From a bacterium (GTDB lineage Bacteria > Myxococcota_A > Bradymonadia > REDH01), in the NCBI GenBank assembly GCA_030427825.1, contig JAUICO010000010.1:1-62585 (forward strand): a stretch of DNA of 62,585 nt, in the 5' to 3' direction. How positions within the stretch are numbered: position 1 is the first letter of the stretch; every line of letters begins with the position of its first letter. The position numbers were made by a program, and so were the translations under genes. The notes beneath the pieces were generated by a model. The model was given only the letters and a program-made list of their open reading frames with translations. It made no database searches and was not told where the DNA came from. Positions 26,185 to 34,236 of the stretch are shown here, piece after piece.

Positions 26185-27219
26185 ATGTCGGGAAAGCGAG
26201 CATTGATCACGGGTATCACCGGGCAGGACGGTGCTTACCTCGCCAGACACCTGCTTGAGCTTGGGTACACTGTATTCGGCGCAAGCCGCCGAAGCTCGGG
26301 TGATTCGACGGGTCGGCTGAAGGAACTCGGCATCGCGGATGACATCCGCGCCCTGAAAGTCGAGATGTGTGAGTACTCAAACATTCGCCGCGCATTGATC
26401 GAATGCGAACCTGACGAGGTATACAATTTCGCGGCACAGAGTTTCGTCGCCGAGTCTTTCGCACAGCCTCTGTATACGAGCGACGTCAACGGTCTTGGTG
26501 CAACCCGCCTGCTCGAATCTGTGCGCGAGGTTGCGCCCCACATTCGTGTGTATCAGGCCTCGACCTCAGAGATGTTCGGCAACTCTGGCGCCCGGGGCGG
26601 ACTGGATGAGAGCAGTCCATTTCGCCCCATGTCTCCGTACGCAGTCTCCAAACTGTACTCGCACCAGATGATTGGCCTCTACCGTGAAGCATACGGCATG
26701 CACTGCAGCTCGGGCATTCTCTTCAACCACGAGTCGCCGCTGCGCGGCGTGGAGTTTATTACACGTAAGATTTCTGACGGCGTCGTAGCGATTCAACGTG
26801 GTCATCGTGATCGGATCATGCTGGGCAACTTAAACGCCGAAAGGGACTGGGGAGCGGCGCCGGAGTACGTCGTCGCCATGCACGCTATGCTGCAGAAGGA
26901 CACGCCTGGAGACTACGTCGTTGCGACGGGCATCAGCCACAGCGTACGCGACTTCGCCAACTTCGCTTTTCAGGCTGTCGGGGTGCAGCTTGAGTGGTAT
27001 GGTGAGGGGGTAGATGAGGTGGGCGTCGACAGCGCAAACGGCGCAATTCGCATTGCCGTAGACCCGAAGTACTTTCGACCGGCAGACATCGAACGGCTCC
27101 GCGGTAATCCGGCGCGAGCAAGGGCCGAACTTGGCTGGCAACCCAAAATGACTGTCCCCGAGCTTGCCGCGTGGATGGTCGAGACAGACATGCGTCGCGC
27201 AGAGGTTGGTACGATCTGA
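26185..27219 (+). CDS. gmd: GDP-mannose 4,6-dehydratase
   Basis: A 344-residue extended SDR converting GDP-mannose to GDP-4-keto-6-deoxymannose, the entry to GDP-fucose, rhamnose and related deoxysugars. GITGQDG (10-16) binds NADP. STSEMFG and YAVSK supply the catalytic Thr/Ser, Tyr and Lys. FNHESPLRG and GNLNAERDWG are specific landmarks of Gmd rather than of UDP-glucose-type dehydratases. GAGGGG precedes ATG 26185; a longer reading from 26152 adds non-conserved residues. It supports a surface-polysaccharide role for the whole region. No fucose synthase gene is adjacent; the small epimerase next door could act after it. Confidence 0.94.
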   Translation: MSGKRALITGITGQDGAYLARHLLELGYTVFGASRRSSGDSTGRLKELGIADDIRALKVEMCEYSNIRRALIECEPDEVYNFAAQSFVAESFAQPLYTSDVNGLGATRLLESVREVAPHIRVYQASTSEMFGNSGARGGLDESSPFRPMSPYAVSKLYSHQMIGLYREAYGMHCSSGILFNHESPLRGVEFITRKISDGVVAIQRGHRDRIMLGNLNAERDWGAAPEYVVAMHAMLQKDTPGDYVVATGISHSVRDFANFAFQAVGVQLEWYGEGVDEVGVDSANGAIRIAVDPKYFRPADIERLRGNPARARAELGWQPKMTVPELAAWMVETDMRRAEVGTI

Positions 27220-27226
27220 GGCGTCT

Positions 27227-29293
27227 TCAATCGCGCGGCAGCGCAAAGCGTCGCGCGATGTAGCGACCGTTGATGCTTACGAGCACAAATGCGGCGGATT
27301 CATTATCCGAGACTCTCCACGCACCGTCTGTGAACTGTGCCTCGGTGGTGTCACCAACCGGTAGTCCGTCAACGCCGGCGCCCGTGACGCCAAGGCTCGT
27401 TACGGGAACGGGAAAGACACCGGCGTCAATCGTGACTGCGATTTCTGATCCGTCCAGAGTTACCGACAACCACTCAGGCTCAGCAACAACAACAGGACCC
27501 GCGCCGTTGTCGCAGGACCACGGAACTCGAACACCCGAAGCAAACTCAAGATCACCCTGTCGCTGCCGAGTCACGACATGTGTGCTTTCCCCGGCGCGTG
27601 GCTGGCCCTGGTAGCCTACCTCCCTCAGCGGCTGCGTACCTCCGGACGCATACATGCGCACAACGTCGCCGGGGAAAACTGAGTAACGCGGCTCCGGAAT
27701 GACCGTGCACCATGGGTCGGTGCCGGAGTCCAGCAGCTGGATTCGCGGCGGCCCTTCGAGGGCAAAGGAGAGGAACTCGATGGCACCATTCTGGTCCAGA
27801 TCGCTGAGAATTCCGCCGCGAGCGGCATGCGCAATACCGTGATAATCTTCCGCCAGTTCGGGCGGGATCGATGAGTCCAAAAGGCCTACGCTTTCGGTAC
27901 AATCGACGAAGGTGCCGTCCTGGGCCTGCAGAAGCATGCGGTCCTGTTGGCTTACGCTGCTCGGGCTCGTGGCATCAAACATGTCACCTTGCGTGATGAT
28001 CATATCGCCACGCGAGTCGCCGTTGAAGTCGGCGTTGAGAACGCTCCATCCGGCGAGGTCTTCGCTGTTTGGCCCGGCAAACTCCGGCAGCATGTCATCG
28101 GCAACATCCACGGTCGGGAATTCGGAACCTTTGTACGCTCGCGTGGTGCCCCAGTCTGAGACGACGATGGCGCGAGAAGGCCCGCTGTACACGCTGGCCA
28201 CGCCCATGAACGCGCCCCAACCATTGAGTCCTGCTTCAAACTGCGCGTGCTCGTATTCCGACTCCGCGACCGGCACCTGCCGGAAGTACACACCGCCCGG
28301 ATGCCAACCCGAGAAGATGGTCCCGTCGGGTTGCGCAGAAAAGCTCGCAAGCACCTGATCGCTCAGACCGTCACCATCCACATCCATCGTTGCTGCGGCA
28401 ACGACGAATCCGTTATCGCCAACGTTTTCGGCCACAGTCGTTGCGGTGCCGTCGTCCCGAATGACAAGCCGCCGAACACTGCCATCCGTAGGGTTCAACC
28501 CTGCCGGGCGGCAAGCAATCATGATGTCTGCTACTGCGTCGAAGTCGTAGTTGTAGCGCCATGCGATCAAGGTCCCGGCCGGGCAGTCGCCTGCGATGCC
28601 CTCGATCGCCGTCCATTCCCACTGGCCGGATGTCTGCATCCGGCCAATATGGCCGCCGCGTCTTCCGATGCTGACCACCTCCTGTCTCCCGTCTCCGTCG
28701 GCGTCCATTGCCACTGCGCTGTGGTCTACCTGCGGACCTGTGAGGCATCGCGACGCATCAAAGGTGAATCGAATATCGCCCGGCGTCGATTCATTCAGAA
28801 GCACACACGCCGCTGAGCCAACACCGGCTGTCGCGCCGACGAACAAATCCAAATCGAGATCCCCGTCGACGTCAGCCGCCACTCCACCAAAGCCCTCTAC
28901 GCGCCAGGACTCATCTTCAGGAAACTGGATGAAGCGATCGCTGTAGTTCTCAACATCTGCAAACGAGAATTGGAGCCCGGCGGCCAGTACATCGCAGCTT
29001 CGACATTCGTCATCGGGACAGCTGTCGCTGTCGGTATCGGTATCGGTATCGGCCAGTGTGTCGGAGTCCGCGTCGGAATCCGCGTCGGAATCTGCGTCCG
29101 AGTCGCCCACATCCGAGGCATCCGCCGGAGTATCCGTCCTGGCGTCCGCATCATGCGTGTCAGCGTCGGAACCGCTATCCCCCGCTGCGTCAGTGTCCCC
29201 GCCGGAGTCGGAACCGCCGCAGGCAGCCACTGCGGCGAATGCAAAGGTCAGGCATATCAGGAGAACGAAGCGCGGGTGTGTGTTGTGTGTCAT
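27227..29293 (-). CDS. FG-GAP/VCBS propeller lipoprotein, downstream paralogue
   Basis: A 688-residue lipoprotein (lipobox AVAAC) with an unusually long Asp-Ala/Ser/Thr linker (about residues 28-90), then a propeller with FG-GAP-like blades (DVDGDLDLDLFVGA, DADGDGRQEVVSIG, DFNGDSRGDMIITQG, each a DxDGDxxxD calcium loop). A C-terminal domain carries GVRVPWSC and EPEWLSVT. Such proteins bind ligands or partners at the cell surface. It follows its paralogue with only 3 bases between stop and start, so they form one operon. It is convergent with gmd (7-base gap). Confidence 0.88.
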   Translation of the reverse strand: MTHNTHPRFVLLICLTFAFAAVAACGGSDSGGDTDAAGDSGSDADTHDADARTDTPADASDVGDSDADSDADSDADSDTLADTDTDTDSDSCPDDECRSCDVLAAGLQFSFADVENYSDRFIQFPEDESWRVEGFGGVAADVDGDLDLDLFVGATAGVGSAACVLLNESTPGDIRFTFDASRCLTGPQVDHSAVAMDADGDGRQEVVSIGRRGGHIGRMQTSGQWEWTAIEGIAGDCPAGTLIAWRYNYDFDAVADIMIACRPAGLNPTDGSVRRLVIRDDGTATTVAENVGDNGFVVAAATMDVDGDGLSDQVLASFSAQPDGTIFSGWHPGGVYFRQVPVAESEYEHAQFEAGLNGWGAFMGVASVYSGPSRAIVVSDWGTTRAYKGSEFPTVDVADDMLPEFAGPNSEDLAGWSVLNADFNGDSRGDMIITQGDMFDATSPSSVSQQDRMLLQAQDGTFVDCTESVGLLDSSIPPELAEDYHGIAHAARGGILSDLDQNGAIEFLSFALEGPPRIQLLDSGTDPWCTVIPEPRYSVFPGDVVRMYASGGTQPLREVGYQGQPRAGESTHVVTRQRQGDLEFASGVRVPWSCDNGAGPVVVAEPEWLSVTLDGSEIAVTIDAGVFPVPVTSLGVTGAGVDGLPVGDTTEAQFTDGAWRVSDNESAAFVLVSINGRYIARRFALPRD
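29030..29105. repeat. Short tandem repeats encoding the Asp-rich linker
   Basis: TATCGG is repeated, followed by an 18-base unit (GCGTCGGAATCC-like) in several imperfect copies. All are multiples of 3, so gain or loss of copies would change the linker length without shifting the frame. The encoded linker is the Asp-Ser/Asp-Thr stretch after the lipidated Cys. Confidence 0.7.
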
Positions 29294-29296
29294 CGT

Positions 29297-31381
29297 TCAA
29301 ATCCCAAGCCAGCGGTGAACCCATCGATCGCCAATCCGAAGCATCAGCGAATCCGCCGACTGCAGTGAGTCCGGCAAAGTACACGATGCTTCCAGAGCCG
29401 TGCCCCCTTCGCCATCAGTCTCAATGGTACCGGTCACTTCGGATGTGACTGGCTCTTCTTCATTTTGATCGCGAAACAAACAAGTCAGTGCGTCGGTCGG
29501 GTGACCCCATACAAGCGAGTCGATCTCCACCCTGACTTGATCTCCAGCCCGGGTCACCTGCAACCAGTCGGGTTCGTTAACCTCAACAACACGCTGCCCG
29601 AGCTCCGGGCATTCAAACGGAACCCTGGCGCCGCTTGGGAACTGTATGATGGTCTCATACGAGGCAGCGAGGAGTGAGCTCGGCGGCCCCGTGAATACCT
29701 GACCACGAAGAGAGCGGAGTGACGCCGGTGATGATTCGTCGGCGAGGAACTCGTATCCCGACCCCTCTGCGAGAACCACCCTCGGTCGCGGGATCACAGT
29801 GCATCGACGATCATCCGGTGACGCGACGTCCTCTGCGTACAGGCGCGGCGGACCCTCGGCGCCCGCAAGGATAAGCTCCATCCCGCCATCGAGGTCCGCG
29901 TCAAAGAGAAAGCCGCCGCGCGTAGACCACGCGCCGAGAGCGAGGCCTGTGGGTACGACCTCAGGCGTGGCCAGCACGGTCTCGAGCGGTAGGACTTCAA
30001 AGGACCCATCGCTTCTTTGCAGAGCAACTCTGTCTCGATGTGGATCCGTGCCGGGCGCAAAGCGGTAGTACACCGTTCCCTGTCCGATGATCAGGTCATC
30101 GAGGCGATCTCCGTTCAGATCGGCCGTCAACACCGCCCAGTTTGAGAGATCAGCGCCGGCTTCTTCGGCGCGTCCGAGCCCCAATTCCGGAAAGCTCAAC
30201 GACTCCGTGATTCCGCTCGCCGAAAGCTGGAATATTCGGTTGGGCCCCCAGTCTGTCACGAGGAGGTGCCGGCCTCCATTTACAGTCGTGAAAATGCCGG
30301 CTCCCATGTAGGCGCCATAAGCGTCCAGGCCGTCGCCAAACTCGACGTAAGCCCCCTCGTACCCGTTTGAGGCAGGTTCGAAGGAATACACGCCGCCCGG
30401 GTCCAGGAGGGTGTTGAACACCGGCACCTCGGGTACTGAGAAATCGTTGGTCGCAGAGGGTGTAGCGCTGACCACGATCCAGTCGCTGAGGCCATTCTCG
30501 TCCAGATCTGCGATACCCATCGCGTACACCTGGGACAGCCTCGGAATCACACTCTTCGGCGGCAACAACCCACCGGTTCCGTCGCCCTCAAGTAGGAGCA
30601 GTGCGTCCGCGTGCGCGGCATAGCAGCTGACAATCAGGTCAACACTGCCATCTGCGTTTGCATCTACGGGGCTGATAGACGACACGAGACAGCCAGGCAG
30701 TGCGAGCGATTGCCTGGGCTCGACAACTCCGGCGAGAAAGTCCTGATCGTAGACCACGATAGACCCGGCGCCGGCGAGCACCAGCTCCCCGCGGCCATCG
30801 CCTGCCAGATCAATCAGGCCACAGCTAACGGCGCGTTGCACGCTGTCCAGGCAACGCCCGTCAGAGTCTGCGAAGTCAATCCTGCCGGGCGAACTTACAT
30901 TCTCGAAAACGCACACACGGCCGAGGCCGGCTACGTTGTCTGCGACGACCACATCGTCATCCATGTCATTGTCGAAATCGCCGGCACAGAGCCCGTATCC
31001 CGAACCGCTGCCTTCAGCGGCCGTGTCCATGGGCACCCAGAAATCTGTGAGCGCCCCGGCGGTGACGCGCGTGAACGCAGGGAGCGACACCGGTGGGGCT
31101 ATTGATGCGTCGCCATCGGGGGTGTCCGCAGAATCCGGGTTCTGAGTATCGCCGATTTCTGACGAATCCGTGTCTGACGAAGCCGTGTCGCCAACATCTC
31201 CGGCTGTGTCGTCGACCTCGCCGCTCGCGTCGTCGCCTGAATCGCAGCCATCGCCCTCCGCGCATGCACACGGAGCCTCGCACCTCTCATCAGAACCCGA
31301 GCAGGCACCGAGAAACAGGAATGCTACCAGCAATGGGCCTATGGCGCGCAACGGGTTGTAGAGCCTGTCAGTGCGTAACAT
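29297..31381 (-). CDS. FG-GAP/VCBS propeller lipoprotein, upstream paralogue
   Basis: A lipoprotein of about 694 residues with a signal peptide ending LFLGAC. A Cys-containing spacer (CEAPCACAEGDGCDSG) and an Asp-rich linker follow, then a propeller with repeated DxDxDxxxDxVVA-type loops (DNDMDDDVVVADN, DANADGSVDLIVSC, DLNGDRLDDLIIGQG). The last 150 residues match the downstream paralogue: CTVIPRPRVVL, SGARVPFEC and EPDWLQVT. The start is uncertain; ATG 31381 begins the signal peptide, while starts at 31399 and 31417 add hydrophilic residues. A TATAGA element overlaps this region, so a promoter with little or no leader is possible. Confidence 0.86.
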   Translation of the reverse strand: MLRTDRLYNPLRAIGPLLVAFLFLGACSGSDERCEAPCACAEGDGCDSGDDASGEVDDTAGDVGDTASSDTDSSEIGDTQNPDSADTPDGDASIAPPVSLPAFTRVTAGALTDFWVPMDTAAEGSGSGYGLCAGDFDNDMDDDVVVADNVAGLGRVCVFENVSSPGRIDFADSDGRCLDSVQRAVSCGLIDLAGDGRGELVLAGAGSIVVYDQDFLAGVVEPRQSLALPGCLVSSISPVDANADGSVDLIVSCYAAHADALLLLEGDGTGGLLPPKSVIPRLSQVYAMGIADLDENGLSDWIVVSATPSATNDFSVPEVPVFNTLLDPGGVYSFEPASNGYEGAYVEFGDGLDAYGAYMGAGIFTTVNGGRHLLVTDWGPNRIFQLSASGITESLSFPELGLGRAEEAGADLSNWAVLTADLNGDRLDDLIIGQGTVYYRFAPGTDPHRDRVALQRSDGSFEVLPLETVLATPEVVPTGLALGAWSTRGGFLFDADLDGGMELILAGAEGPPRLYAEDVASPDDRRCTVIPRPRVVLAEGSGYEFLADESSPASLRSLRGQVFTGPPSSLLAASYETIIQFPSGARVPFECPELGQRVVEVNEPDWLQVTRAGDQVRVEIDSLVWGHPTDALTCLFRDQNEEEPVTSEVTGTIETDGEGGTALEASCTLPDSLQSADSLMLRIGDRWVHRWLGI

Positions 31382-31500
31382 GTACAGTCTATAGTTCATG
31401 CGTAGAATCAATTCCAACCGACGTACGTCGGGTAGACTTCGCCCGGTTACAGGTCACGGCCGCTCACAGCGAGAGCCGAATGATCGAGCTGTCTATGCGC

Positions 31501-31528
31501 TTGCACGGTCTCGCAGCTGCTCTATGGT
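31501..31528 (+). promoter_or_regulatory. Candidate sigma-70-like promoter for the cupin gene
   Basis: TTGCAC and TATGGT are separated by 16 bases, about 98 bases before the cupin ATG. A small inverted repeat (CGCCGGT and ACCGGCG, 31531-31552) lies just after the -10 element and could be an operator. This is inferred from consensus resemblance only. Confidence 0.3.
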
Positions 31529-31626
31529 AGCGCCGGTATAAGCGCACCGGCGACTTGGACAAGTACGCCTGCGAAAGACAACCCGGGCGGAATCGACCAG
31601 CTGCATGGGCGCTTCGAGGGAGTTCG

Positions 31627-32031
31627 ATGACAGAAAAGACAAACCGGCGATTCGAGATTCTGAAACCGTCCTGCAACCTTGCCACGGTCCGCGACGGCCG
31701 CGGTGGCATCTTCACCTGGATTCCGAAAGAACCGATTGTAGAGTTCAGCATGCTCTACATCCTCCCCGGGAAGACGCGCGGCTACCACTACCACCCACAT
31801 TTCATCGAATACCTGCTCGTGGTTGATGGCTCAGGCGTGCTGGTGACTCGTGAAGACCCTGACGACCCGAGCTGCGAGGAAGTCACGCATCTCAGCAAGG
31901 GCATGTGTACGCGCGCTGAGACCTTCGTGTACCACACGGTGCACGCGATCACTGAGATGACGATCGTCGCAATGCTGACGAAGCAATGGGATCACTCGGA
32001 CCCGCCTATCGTGCAGGTAGACCCGTCCTGA
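31627..32031 (+). CDS. Cupin protein, sugar epimerase/isomerase-like (WxcM/FdtA type)
   Basis: A 134-residue single-domain cupin. CNLATVRDGRGGIFTWIP and PGKTRGYHYHPHFIEYLLVVDG supply the beta-barrel and the HYHPH cluster of metal/active-site His, as in dTDP-4-keto-sugar epimerases and 3,4-ketoisomerases. The gene sits in the glycan locus, so action on a keto-deoxysugar nucleotide is sensible. The ATG at 31627 follows GAGGGAG. It is convergent with the UbiA operon (37-base gap). Confidence 0.83.
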   Translation: MTEKTNRRFEILKPSCNLATVRDGRGGIFTWIPKEPIVEFSMLYILPGKTRGYHYHPHFIEYLLVVDGSGVLVTREDPDDPSCEEVTHLSKGMCTRAETFVYHTVHAITEMTIVAMLTKQWDHSDPPIVQVDPS

Positions 32032-32068
32032 CCGCAGCTGAAGCGGCGCGCCACCGCGCCCCCTGAGT

Positions 32069-33511
32069 TCAGGCCCAGGTTGTGGAAGTAATCGCAAAGG
32101 TCGCCAGGTAGCCCGCATACAGCCACATCGCAGACTCGACCACGGCCCTGCGGCTCGAGAGTGTCGTAGCACACAGCGCAAACAACACCGCAATCGCGGC
32201 CAACACGATAGCGCCGACGGTGTTTCCCTGACCGATGGCGTGCGCGACCCCGGGAATGAGGCTGAGAAAAGTCGCCAACACGACGGCACGATGCACACGG
32301 TGTTCCTGCGAGGAATCGCGAGCAAACATCACGTAGATCGTGTTGATTCCGGTAGCTCTGTCCCCTTCGACATCTTTCCAGTCCTTAATCATCGAGAGCA
32401 TCGCGCCGCCGAAGAATACCAGGGCGCAGACTTCTCGCAGGCTCCCCTGCCCATGAAAGCTCAGGGTGCCCCAGGTTCCGATCGAAAACGCCGTCACAGC
32501 CCACCCGCCTTCAACGAGATAGGACAGGCAGAATCGCTCTTTCAGCCGCAATGATGGGTGATGATAGACCAGCCCCAGCAGGACGATGATCGCGAGGTGC
32601 AGCGCGTTGGGAGGCGAGAGCGTGTAGATGATCAGCAGGCAGAGTCCTGCGAAGAACGACGACCAGAGCAGGTCATCACGGGTCGCTCGTACGGGCCGGC
32701 CGCTCTTCCGGTCTTCTTCTGCGTCAAAGTAGTCGTTGTGCACCAGCAGCACGATGAAGCAGAAAAGGACCGCAGCGCCCTGCTCGTATATGTGGTTGAT
32801 CGGGCGCCCGGTCCACGCCGCGCCGCACGCAACCAGCGCGATGTGCGGAAAGGCGTGGTTCACTCGGCTGAGCGAAGGCAACCACCTGCGCAGGTGCAGA
32901 CCGACATAGACAAGTATGGATGCCGCGAGGAGGCCGAAGGCTACGACGGCGTTTGTCACATGATGATCCATGTCGGCCGTCGCCTTCAGCGCGCCCAGGA
33001 CACCAAAGGAGAGCACCTGTACAACAACATACCCCGCGACACCTGCCACCAGGCCACGCAACCAGGAAAGGGTAACAAGGCCTACGTAGACGCCGGCCGA
33101 GATGATCAGCAGCCAGATAATGACGGACTCGCCCTTTGCCTGTGTGTGGTGAAACAGGGACCAGGTGAAGTCGTGAAAGTAGACGGTTCGCGCCTCATCT
33201 CCGGTGAAGATCCAGCGCTGCATCAGGGGCGGCATGATACCGAACGAGCAGCCGATGGCTGCGGCGTTCACCGCATTGGCGAAGGGCCGCTGCGTGAGGA
33301 CCGCGACGATGGCCCCGAAAGCACACGCCATGAACGTGTAGAAAAGCGCGGTCTGCACGAACATGACCGGGTAAAACTCCGCAGAGTAGTGCCCGTACAT
33401 GTTGCGTTCCATCAGCAGTCTGGCTGCCGACACGAGCAGGATCGCCACGATCGGTGCTTCGGCGCCGGTCGCGTTGCGGATGGGCATCTCAAGCAGCCGC
33501 CTCCACCTCAT
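32069..33511 (-). CDS. UbiA prenyltransferase family protein with extra N-terminal membrane domain (UbiA-B)
   Basis: A 480-residue polytopic protein. The C-terminal part (about 215-480) is UbiA-like: NDYFDAEED (Asn259, Asp260, Asp263, Asp267) and DVEGDRATGINTI (Asp380, Asp384) are the two Mg/diphosphate motifs. About 210 residues of additional membrane-spanning sequence precede it, which is not usual for the family. It should transfer a polyprenyl group or phosphoribosyl-type donor to an acceptor in the membrane. It is the last gene of the minus-strand operon, with ATG overlapping the GT2 stop (ATGA). Confidence 0.87.
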   Translation of the reverse strand: MRWRRLLEMPIRNATGAEAPIVAILLVSAARLLMERNMYGHYSAEFYPVMFVQTALFYTFMACAFGAIVAVLTQRPFANAVNAAAIGCSFGIMPPLMQRWIFTGDEARTVYFHDFTWSLFHHTQAKGESVIIWLLIISAGVYVGLVTLSWLRGLVAGVAGYVVVQVLSFGVLGALKATADMDHHVTNAVVAFGLLAASILVYVGLHLRRWLPSLSRVNHAFPHIALVACGAAWTGRPINHIYEQGAAVLFCFIVLLVHNDYFDAEEDRKSGRPVRATRDDLLWSSFFAGLCLLIIYTLSPPNALHLAIIVLLGLVYHHPSLRLKERFCLSYLVEGGWAVTAFSIGTWGTLSFHGQGSLREVCALVFFGGAMLSMIKDWKDVEGDRATGINTIYVMFARDSSQEHRVHRAVVLATFLSLIPGVAHAIGQGNTVGAIVLAAIAVLFALCATTLSSRRAVVESAMWLYAGYLATFAITSTTWA

Positions 33512-34236
33512 CGTGTAGCCCCGCGGCGATCTCTGGCGAGACGGACGCGCATCAACATGCCGAGTGCAGCGACGCCGTCACGCCAGGTAATCTTCTTTCC
33601 CTCATCATGTGTTCGGCCGTCGTACGAGATTGGAACCTGGCGGAATCGGGCGCCCCGTCGGAGGCTCCACCCTGTCAACTCGGGCTCAATGTCGAAGCGA
33701 TCGGCGGTGAGCGGGAGCCCAAGCAGGAACTCACTGCGAAACGCCTTATAGCATGTCTCCATGTCCTCGACGCCGCCGCCAAAGAGCAGCCGGGTCACAA
33801 GGGACAGCGAGCGATTGCCCAGATAGTTGGCGCGTCGCATCCCCGGCGGCCTGCCTGCCGAAAAGCGAGTCCCGAACACGACGTCGGCGTCAGAGGCAAG
33901 GATGGGACGCAACACCAGCGCCAGCTGCTCTGGATCGTATTCAAGATCCGCGTCCTGTACGACGATCACTTCGCCGCGCGCGGCGGCAAAGCCGGTACGC
34001 AGCGCTGCTCCTTTGCCCCGGTTTCTCGCGTGTGCGAGTACCTGCTTCTTCGCTGCCGGCGACCACGCCTCTGCAATTTCAGGGGTGCGGTCCTGAGACC
34101 CATCATCCACGACCACGAACTCCCAGTCCCAGCCCGCGGCCGGCAACGCACCAAGCCTGTCCAGTACACTGCCCAGGGTCTGCTCTTCGTTGAATGCGGG
34201 AATGATGACCGAAACCAGAGGCGTCGTTGATGTCAT
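33508..34236 (-). CDS. GT2 glycosyltransferase, dolichyl-phosphate-mannose-synthase-like
   Basis: A 242-residue cytoplasmic GT-A enzyme. VSVIIPAFNEEQTL, VVVDDGSQD, QDADLEYDP (metal-binding DxD-like), GTRF and CYKAFRSEFL are landmarks of enzymes that load a sugar from a nucleotide donor onto polyprenyl phosphate. No C-terminal membrane segment is present, so it must meet its lipid carrier at the membrane surface. Start 34236 overlaps the previous stop (ATGA), and the frame can open at 34257 but that adds residues not seen in the family. Confidence 0.92.
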   Translation of the reverse strand: MTSTTPLVSVIIPAFNEEQTLGSVLDRLGALPAAGWDWEFVVVDDGSQDRTPEIAEAWSPAAKKQVLAHARNRGKGAALRTGFAAARGEVIVVQDADLEYDPEQLALVLRPILASDADVVFGTRFSAGRPPGMRRANYLGNRSLSLVTRLLFGGGVEDMETCYKAFRSEFLLGLPLTADRFDIEPELTGWSLRRGARFRQVPISYDGRTHDEGKKITWRDGVAALGMLMRVRLARDRRGATR

